From Acuticoccus sp963704595 (GTDB lineage: Bacteria > Pseudomonadota > Alphaproteobacteria > Rhizobiales > Amorphaceae): a stretch of 64,000 nucleotides of DNA. The translations under genes and the position numbers were made by a program. Positions 58,133-64,000 of the stretch are shown here, one piece after another. The DNA is taken from the NCBI GenBank assembly GCA_963704595.1, contig OY969922.1, positions 3,906,001 to 3,970,000 of the forward strand, in the 5' to 3' direction. Each line of letters starts with the position of its first letter. Within the stretch, counting starts at the first letter, position 1. Below the pieces are notes generated by a model. It did no database searches. It was given only the letters and a program-made list of their open reading frames with translations, and had not been told where the DNA came from.

Positions 58133-59281
58133 TTGTCCCGCAGCACCGAAATCCTTGCCGAGCTGATCGCGATGCCGACGGTGTCGCGCACCCCCAACGA
58201 AGCGCTGATGGCCCGTGCCGCCGAGATGCTGGCCGCCGCCGGCGCGACCCTCACCCGCGTCCCCTACGAGAACGGCCGGGAAAACCTCTACGCCGTGATC
58301 GGCCCGGCCGACCGCCCTGCCGTCATCCTCTCCGGCCATACCGACGTCGTGCCCGTCGACGGGCAGGCGTGGACGAAGCCGCCGTTCGAGCTCACCGTCG
58401 CGGACGGCAGGCTCTACGGCCGCGGCACGGCGGACATGAAGGGCTTCGTCGCGTCCGCCATGGCCGCCGCAGAACGCGCCGCCTCCCGCACGCTGAAGAA
58501 CCCTCTGGCGCTCGCCCTCTCGTGCGACGAGGAGATCGGCTGCCTCGGCGTCCGCCCGCTGATCGAGATGCTGCGCGAGGCGCCGGTACGGCCGGGCCTC
58601 GTCATCGTCGGCGAACCGACGGAGCTTTCCGTCGCCACCGGCCACAAGGGCAAGACCTCACTCGTCGCCACCTTCACCGGCCGCGAGGGACACTCCGCGC
58701 TCGCCCCCCTCGCCCTCAACGCGCTGCATCTGGCGACCGACTTCGTCTCGGCGCTACGGGGCCGGCAGGCTGATTTCGCCGCCAACGGCCACCGTGATGG
58801 CGACTATGACGTGCCCTACACCACCATCCACGTCGGCACGCTCACGGGCGGCGTCGCGCTCAACATCGTGCCCAACCACGCGGCGATGGAGTTCGAGGTC
58901 CGGGCGCTGGCGGAGGACGACGACGTCGCGATCATCGAGGCGATCCGGGCCGATGCCGCCGCCATCGTCGCGGCGGCGAACGACCCGGACGCTGCGATCG
59001 ACATCACCGAGGTGATCCGCTCGCCGGGCCTTGCAACGTCAAAGACGAGCGCGGCGGTCGATTTCGTCAAGCAGCTCACCGGCGCCAACGGCACCATCAA
59101 GGTCGCCTACGCCACCGAGGGCGGACTGTTCGCCGAGGCGCTCGACGTTCCGGTGGTGGTGTGCGGGCCGGGCTCGATGGCGCAGGGGCACCGGCCGGAC
59201 GAGTTCATCACCGAGGGCGACCTTGCTCGCTGCGATGCCATGCTGGACGCCCTCCTCGACCGGCTGGAGGCCGGTCTATAG
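58133..59281 (+). CDS. argE: M20 family deacylase, acetylornithine deacetylase-like
   Basis: 382 residues from TTG 58133, chosen because GGAGG lies about 10 bases upstream and no ATG fits. Dinuclear-zinc motifs: LSGHTDVVPVDG (His, Asp), YGRGTADMKGF (bridging Asp), SCDEEIGCLG (catalytic Glu and zinc Glu), GEPTELS and, near the C-terminus, CGPGSMAQGHRPDEF (zinc His). The dimerisation domain holds GKTSLVATFTGREGHSALAP. Length and motifs fit ArgE, which makes ornithine from N-acetylornithine, but other acylamino acids are possible. The last 74 bases overlap the convergent cyclase gene. Confidence 0.82.
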   Translation: MSRSTEILAELIAMPTVSRTPNEALMARAAEMLAAAGATLTRVPYENGRENLYAVIGPADRPAVILSGHTDVVPVDGQAWTKPPFELTVADGRLYGRGTADMKGFVASAMAAAERAASRTLKNPLALALSCDEEIGCLGVRPLIEMLREAPVRPGLVIVGEPTELSVATGHKGKTSLVATFTGREGHSALAPLALNALHLATDFVSALRGRQADFAANGHRDGDYDVPYTTIHVGTLTGGVALNIVPNHAAMEFEVRALAEDDDVAIIEAIRADAAAIVAAANDPDAAIDITEVIRSPGLATSKTSAAVDFVKQLTGANGTIKVAYATEGGLFAEALDVPVVVCGPGSMAQGHRPDEFITEGDLARCDAMLDALLDRLEAGL

Positions 59282-60503
59282 GGGCAGCCGGCGGGGACAG
59301 TGCCTCCGTGAGCCCGAACAGCTCCTGCGCGCCCGCAACGCCGTCCAGCGCGAAGGTGCCGCGGCTCCTGAACAGCTCCGGGGCCGCTTTCGCCACGGCA
59401 TCGGTGACGAGCACGGTCTCGCGCAGCGTCTTCGTCAGCCGCTCGATCCGCGCCACCTTGTTGACGCTGGGGCCGATCACCGAAAACGTCAGCCGCTCCT
59501 CGATCCCGATGTTGCCGTAGACCACGGTGCCGACGTCGATGGCGATGCCGGCGATCTCGGCGACCCCGCTCCGCCCGTCGAACACGCTGTGGCGGGCGGC
59601 GAAGCCCGCGAGCCTGTCCTGCGCCTCGCGGGTCGCGTCGAGCGCCCGCTGGAGCCCGGCATCGCTTTGCGGAAAGATCGCAAGGACGGCGTCGCCGATG
59701 AAGTCGAGTATGTCGCCGCCGTGGCGGTCGACGACCCCCGCGCTGGCGCTGAAATAATCGTCCAGCAGGGGAAGGTACGCGGCGACGCCCATCTGCTCGC
59801 AAAGGGCGGTCGAACCGCGCAGGTCGCAGTACCAGATCACCGCGTCGACGGCCCGCCCCTCGCCACGCGCGATCTCGCCACCCAGCACGCGCCCGCCCGC
59901 GGTCCGGCCGAGGTAGGTGGTCGCCAGCGTCTGCCGCATCTTGGTTTCCATGCGGGTGCGGACGGCGAGCGCGAAGGTGCGCTTCAGCCTGCCGAGCGCC
60001 TCGATCTCCTCGTCGAGGAAGCCGCCCTGCCGCTCCGACGCGAACGAAAACACCAGCCCGTCGCCGGGCGCGCTCGCGATCGCCGACCCGGTGAACGAGA
60101 CCTTCACCGCGAGATAGTCCGTCATCCCGCGTTCGCCGAGCGCGGTGAGAACTGGATATTCGAGCGGCGCGTTGGCCCCTTCGATCCGCCGGCGGATCTC
60201 GGTCTCGTCGCTGGAGATGAGCCGGTAGACGGGGGACGCCAGAAAATCGGGCGAAGTCTCGCTCTCGCCATGGCGGTGGAGTTCCACCGCGCAGCCGGTC
60301 TCCGGCTCCCAGACCGCAGTCTGGCTGTTGAAGATCGGGTTGAGCAGGCGGTAGCCGACCATCACCCGGGCGAGCGAAATGCCGCCAGCGCGCGCCCGCG
60401 TCCCGAACCCGTCGACCAGGACCGGCAAGCGCTCCGAATTGAGGGCAGCGGTCGTCAGGTACTCCTCGAGATCCTCAACCACCGCGCGCATGGTCTCGTC
60501 CAT
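59208..60503 (-). CDS. Class III adenylate/guanylate cyclase domain protein
   Basis: 431 residues from ATG 60503; the frame is open further upstream to 60632. The N-terminal 240 residues form a cytosolic sensor region found in rhizobial cyclases (MRAVVEDLEEYLTTAA, MVGYRLLNPIFNSQTAVWEP). The catalytic domain has the first metal Asp in IWYCDLRGSTAL, the second in LDFIGDAVLAIFP, and the Asn/Arg pair in SVNKVARIERL. The usual substrate-choosing Lys and Asp are replaced (LDF and IGPSVN), so ATP versus GTP cannot be called. It would make a cyclic nucleotide signal. It overlaps argE convergently by 74 bases. Confidence 0.82.
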   Translation of the reverse strand: MDETMRAVVEDLEEYLTTAALNSERLPVLVDGFGTRARAGGISLARVMVGYRLLNPIFNSQTAVWEPETGCAVELHRHGESETSPDFLASPVYRLISSDETEIRRRIEGANAPLEYPVLTALGERGMTDYLAVKVSFTGSAIASAPGDGLVFSFASERQGGFLDEEIEALGRLKRTFALAVRTRMETKMRQTLATTYLGRTAGGRVLGGEIARGEGRAVDAVIWYCDLRGSTALCEQMGVAAYLPLLDDYFSASAGVVDRHGGDILDFIGDAVLAIFPQSDAGLQRALDATREAQDRLAGFAARHSVFDGRSGVAEIAGIAIDVGTVVYGNIGIEERLTFSVIGPSVNKVARIERLTKTLRETVLVTDAVAKAAPELFRSRGTFALDGVAGAQELFGLTEALSPPAAPIDRPPAGRGGRPAWHRSEQGRPR

Positions 60504-60630
60504 CGCCTGCCCTGCGCCTCTTCCATGAAACTGCCGGCCAGTCGCCCGGCCGGCCGCAATAGCCGAGGAGACCCCAGCGAGCGAGGCTGCCACGAGACGG
60601 GCAGATATGCCATCGGGCGGGATAGACGGC

Positions 60631-60660
60631 AAAACGCGCCGGAGGGGGCCCCGGCGCGTT
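60631..60660 (-). terminator. Rho-independent terminator of secA
   Basis: A perfect 10-base stem, AACGCGCCGG (60633-60642) and CCGGCGCGTT (60651-60660), with an 8-base loop. On the minus strand the stem runs straight into TTTT (complement of 60631-60634). It lies 39 bases past the secA stop, so it should end the secA transcript. Confidence 0.8.
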
Positions 60661-60698
60661 CATGAGTTCACAAGGTTGGATGCCGGCAAAGCGCCTTG

Positions 60699-63498
60699 TC
60701 AGCCGACCTTGCCGTGGCAGTGCTTGTACTTCTTGCCCGAGCCGCAGGGGCACGGCTCGTTGCGGCTCACCTTGCCCCAGGTCGACGGGTCGTTGGGGTC
60801 CCGCTCTTCCGGCGCACGGCGCGTGGCGTCCTGCGCGGGGGGGCCGCCGGCCGGCCGCGGCCCGTCGCTCATCTCGTCCTCGCCCGTGTTCGGGTCAAAG
60901 TGGTGCGGCTCGTAGTCGGCGAGATCGTCGTCGCTCGGAAGCTGCGGCGCCTCGGAGGGCTGGCGGATCTCGATGCGCATGAGCTGGCTCGTGGTCAGCG
61001 TGCGAAGCTCCTGCAGCATCGCCTCGAACAGCTCGAACGATTCCGTCTTGTACTCGTTCAGCGGGTCGCGCTGGGCGTAGCCGCGGAAGCCGACCACCGA
61101 GCGCAGGTGGTCGAGCGTCGCGATATGCTCGCGCCAGAGATGGTCGAGGGTCTGCAGCAGGACCGACTTCTCGACCTGGCGCCAGGTGTCGATGCCGTAC
61201 TTCGCCACCTTGCGGGCGGCGGCCTCGTCGGTCGCCTTCTTCAGGCGCTCGCGGATTTCCTCGTCCGCAATGCCTTCCTCGTCGGCCCAGTCCTTGATCG
61301 GAAGGTCGAGGCCGAACACCTCGCGGATCGACTGGGCGAGCCCCTCGCTGTCCCACTGCTCCGGGTAGGCCTTCTCGGGGATGTGCTTGGCGACCATCGC
61401 CTCGACGACGTCGTGCCGCATCTCGGTGACGGTTTCGCGGACGTCCTCTTCCTGCATCAGCTCGCGGCGCTGCTCGAACACCACCTTGCGCTGGTCGTTC
61501 ATCACGTCGTCGTATTTCAGGACGTTCTTGCGCTGGTCGAAGTTGCGCGCCTCGACCTTCTGCTGCGCCTTTTCCAGCGCGCGGTTGATCCAGGGGTGGA
61601 CGATCGCCTCGCCCTCCTCGAGGCCGAGGCGGCGGAGCATCCCGTCCATCCGCTCGGAGCCGAAGATGCGCATCAGGTCGTCCTGGAGGGACAGGTAGAA
61701 GCGCGAGCGGCCGGGGTCGCCCTGACGGCCGGAACGGCCGCGGAGCTGGTTGTCGATCCGGCGGGATTCGTGCCGCTCGGTGGCGAGAACGAAGAGGCCA
61801 CCGGCTGCCAGCGCCTTCTGCTTCAGCGCCTCGACCCGGTCCTGGATCGCCTTTTCCTTCTCGGCGCGGTCCGGGCCGTCGTAGCCGGCGAGTTCCTCGG
61901 CGATCAGCATGTCGGCGTTGCCGCCGAGCTGAATGTCGGTGCCTCGGCCGGCCATGTTGGTCGCGATGGTGATCGCCCCCGGCACGCCGGCCTGGGAGAT
62001 GATCTTCGCTTCCTGCTCGTGGAAGCGGGCGTTCAGGACCTGGAAGGTCGGCCTGCCGCCCTTCTCGGTCTCGCCCAGCTTGGCGCTGGTCGCCGAGTTC
62101 GAGATCGCGCTGGCGGAAGCCTTCCTTCTTGAGGCTTTCGGCAAGCTGCTCGGACTTCTCGATCGACGTGGTGCCGACGAGGATCGGCTGCCCCTTGGCG
62201 TGGGCTTCCTTGATGATCGCGAGGATCGCCTGGTATTTCTCTTCCTGCGTCCGGTAGACCTGATCGTGCTCGTCCTCGCGCATGATCTGCCGGTTGGTCG
62301 GGATCGAGACGACGTCGAGGCGGTAGATGTCCATGAACTCTTCCGCCTCGGTGAGCGCGGTGCCCGTCATGCCGGCGAGCTTGTCGTACATGCGGAAATA
62401 GTTCTGGAACGTGATCGACGCGACGGTCTGGTTCTCCGGCTGGATTGGCTGGCGTTCCTTCGCCTCCAGCGCCTGGTGCAGGCCCTCGCCGTAGCGGCGG
62501 CCCGGCATCATGCGGCCGGTGAACTCGTCGATGATGATCACCTCACCATTCTTGATGATGTAGTCCTTGTCGCGCTGGAACAGCTTGTGCGCGCGCAGCG
62601 CCTGCTGGAGGTGGTGGACGACGGAGACGTTCTCCACGTCGTACAGCGAGTCGCCCTTGAGGAGCTTGGCATCGCCGAGAAGCTGCTCGAGCTTCTCGTT
62701 GCCCGCCTCGGTGAAGGAGGCCGTGCGCATCTTCTCGTCGATCTCGTAGTCGTCCGGCTCCAGCCGCGGCACGAACGTGTCGATCGTGTTGTAGAACTCG
62801 GAGCGGTCTTCGAGCGGGCCGGAGATGATGAGCGGCGTGCGCGCCTCGTCGATCAGGATCGAGTCCACCTCGTCGACGATCGCGAAATAGTGGCCGCGCT
62901 GGGCCATCGCCTTGATGTCGTACTTGAGGTTGTCGCGCAGGTAGTCGAAGCCGAATTCGTTGTTGGTGCCGTAGGTGATGTCGGCGGCGTAGGCGGCCTT
63001 GCGCTCGACGTCGGTCTTGCCGTGGACGATGACGCCGACTTCCATGCCGAGGAAGTTGTAGACCTGCCCCATCCAGCCGGCGTCGCGCTCGGCGAGATAG
63101 TCGTTGACGGTGACGACGTGGACGCCCTTGCCGGTGAGCGCGTTGAGGTAGACGGGCAGCGTCGCCACCAGCGTCTTGCCCTCGCCGGTCTTCATCTCGG
63201 CGATGCCGCTGTCGTTGAGGACCATGCCGCCGATGAGCTGAACGTCGAAGTGACGCTGGCCGAGGGTGCGCTTGGCCGCCTCGCGGACGGTGGCGAAAGC
63301 CGGGACGAGAAGATCGTCGAGCGACTTGCCGTTCGCAAGTTCTGCGCGGAAGAAGGCGGTCTTCGCCTTCAGCTCCTCATCATTAAGCTTTTGAAATTCA
63401 GGTTCAGCAGCGTTGATTGCATCCACGCGGCTGCGGTAGCCCTTCACGCGGCGGTCGTTCGCCGAGCCGAAAAGGCGTTTGGTCAGGGTGCCGAGCAT
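60699..63498 (-). CDS. secA: Preprotein translocase ATPase SecA (one frameshift)
   Basis: About 933 residues. SecA drives Sec-dependent export. Walker A is EMKTGEGKTLVATL, the DEAD box VDSILIDEARTPLI, nucleotide domain 2 has ITIATNMAGRGTDIQLGG, and the C-terminal SecB/zinc site is NEPCPCGSGKKYKHCHG. ATG 63498 (MLGTLTKRLFGSANDRR) has AAGGA upstream. The frame changes once between about 62045 and 62140, in the variable stretch between LKKEGFRQ and FQVLNARFHEQE. Because secA is essential and single-copy in most alphaproteobacteria, this is almost certainly a sequence error. It is divergent from the parvulin gene. Confidence 0.95.
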
Positions 63499-63651
63499 CC
63501 GAGGTCCTTGCGTACTGGCGCGGCGCGCGGCCCATGCAGAATGCGCTGAGTCGGCTGGTTGCCACTTGGCGCGCCCGAATTCGACATATGTTTGGCCTCG
63601 GGACATGTCAAACAAGCGGCGCAGTTGGCCCGCAGGAAAGGACTACTCAAA

Positions 63652-64000
63652 ATGTTCAAGCGTCTCATGGGCGCCGTGGCGATTGCCGCGATGACCGCGC
63701 TCCCCGTCGCGGCGCAGGACAACCCAGTCCTCGCGACCGTCAACGGCAAGGAAATCACCGCAGCCGACGTGGCGTTTGCGGTCTCCACCCTCGGCGACGT
63801 GCTGGAGCGCGTGCCCGCCGAACAGCGCCCCCAGATGGTGCTTTCGCTGATGGTCGACATGAAGCTTCTGGCCGATGCGGCCGAAAAGGCCGGCTACGAC
63901 CAGGACCCCGTCGTCGACCAGCGGATGGATTATTATCGCAGCCAGACCCTGCGGGATCTCTACATGGAGAAGGTAATTTCCGAAAAAGTGACGGAAGAGG
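63652..64000 (+). CDS. Parvulin-type peptidyl-prolyl isomerase (N-terminal part, runs off the right edge)
   Basis: 116 codons before the edge. The signal peptide is MFKRLMGAVAIAAMTALPVA with AAQD cleavage. The mature N-terminus has NPVLATVNGKEITAADVAFA and LSLMVDMKLLADAAEKAGYD, the SurA/PrsA-like chaperone module that precedes the PpiC catalytic domain, which would lie past the window. AGGAAAGG sits about 10 bases before ATG 63652. A periplasmic foldase divergent from secA is a common Hyphomicrobiales layout. The catalytic domain is not visible, so the call rests on the N-terminal module and context. Confidence 0.75.
   Translation, partial: MFKRLMGAVAIAAMTALPVAAQDNPVLATVNGKEITAADVAFAVSTLGDVLERVPAEQRPQMVLSLMVDMKLLADAAEKAGYDQDPVVDQRMDYYRSQTLRDLYMEKVISEKVTEE

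Noticed and set aside
61933..63549. Plus-strand open frame of about 540 codons opposite secA
   Set aside because: Antisense shadow; Val/Asp/Leu/Arg-rich without motifs, while secA is unambiguous on the other strand.

Overview
The window is high-GC (about 70 % by eye), densely packed DNA from an alphaproteobacterium, most likely order Hyphomicrobiales. Pointers are the back-to-back pair of a soluble lytic transglycosylase and dapA, secA divergent from a parvulin-type peptidyl-prolyl isomerase, short ATGA/GTGA gene overlaps, and families typical of that order. The sulfonate genes would fit a marine or plant-associated lifestyle; genus assignment is not possible from sequence alone. There is one tRNA (Ser-GCT), no rRNA, and no transposon, prophage or CRISPR array that I can see.

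Layout. 1-2640 (-): start of a type I polyketide synthase (KS then AT) that leaves the left edge. 2825-3742 (-): PfkB sugar kinase. 4208-8967 (+): Gfo/Idh dehydrogenase, DegT aminotransferase, then larC-larE-larB, which make the nickel-pincer cofactor. 8999-10407: trmFO. 10510-16466: a PAS histidine-kinase-like protein, an alpha/beta hydrolase, a lytic transglycosylase, dapA and a small secreted protein. 16572-20236: GST, a CaiB-type CoA transferase, HMG-CoA lyase and a GntR regulator. 20380-20469: tRNA-Ser.

20681-29882 is the most interesting block and reads as an organosulfonate catabolic locus: a LysR regulator with a palindromic operator, a cysteate sulfo-lyase/D-cysteine desulfhydrase (CuyA-like), a DegT aminotransferase, an Asp/Glu-racemase homologue, a TauABC-type importer, a sulfopropanediol dehydrogenase (HpsN-like) and a YeiH-type anion exporter. 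I propose that it takes up C3 sulfonates and that the racemase acts on cysteate, the sulfonate analogue of aspartate.

29904-39171 is a self-contained iron-chelate uptake locus: a TonB-dependent receptor divergent from a binding protein, two FecCD permeases, an ATPase, a small secreted protein, ExbB, two ExbD proteins and TonB. The second ExbD has Asn in place of the essential membrane Asp. 39451-48847 is one operon joining a polyamine-type ABC importer, a three-subunit molybdenum hydroxylase (coxS/L/M-like, not a true CO dehydrogenase) and an amidase, a plausible import-hydroxylate-hydrolyse route for an N-containing compound. It is preceded by a structured leader. 49215-64000 holds a multi-PAS hybrid kinase, an RND efflux pair, an acetylornithine-deacetylase-like peptidase, a class III cyclase, secA and the start of a parvulin isomerase.

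Data quality. About two dozen genes or gene parts are broken by one-base frameshifts, including the essential secA and seven sites in acrB. Nearly all those I could resolve are single inserted bases, and catalytic motifs survive on both sides. I read these as sequencing or assembly errors and annotate across them. No start, length or pseudogene call in an affected gene should be taken as final.
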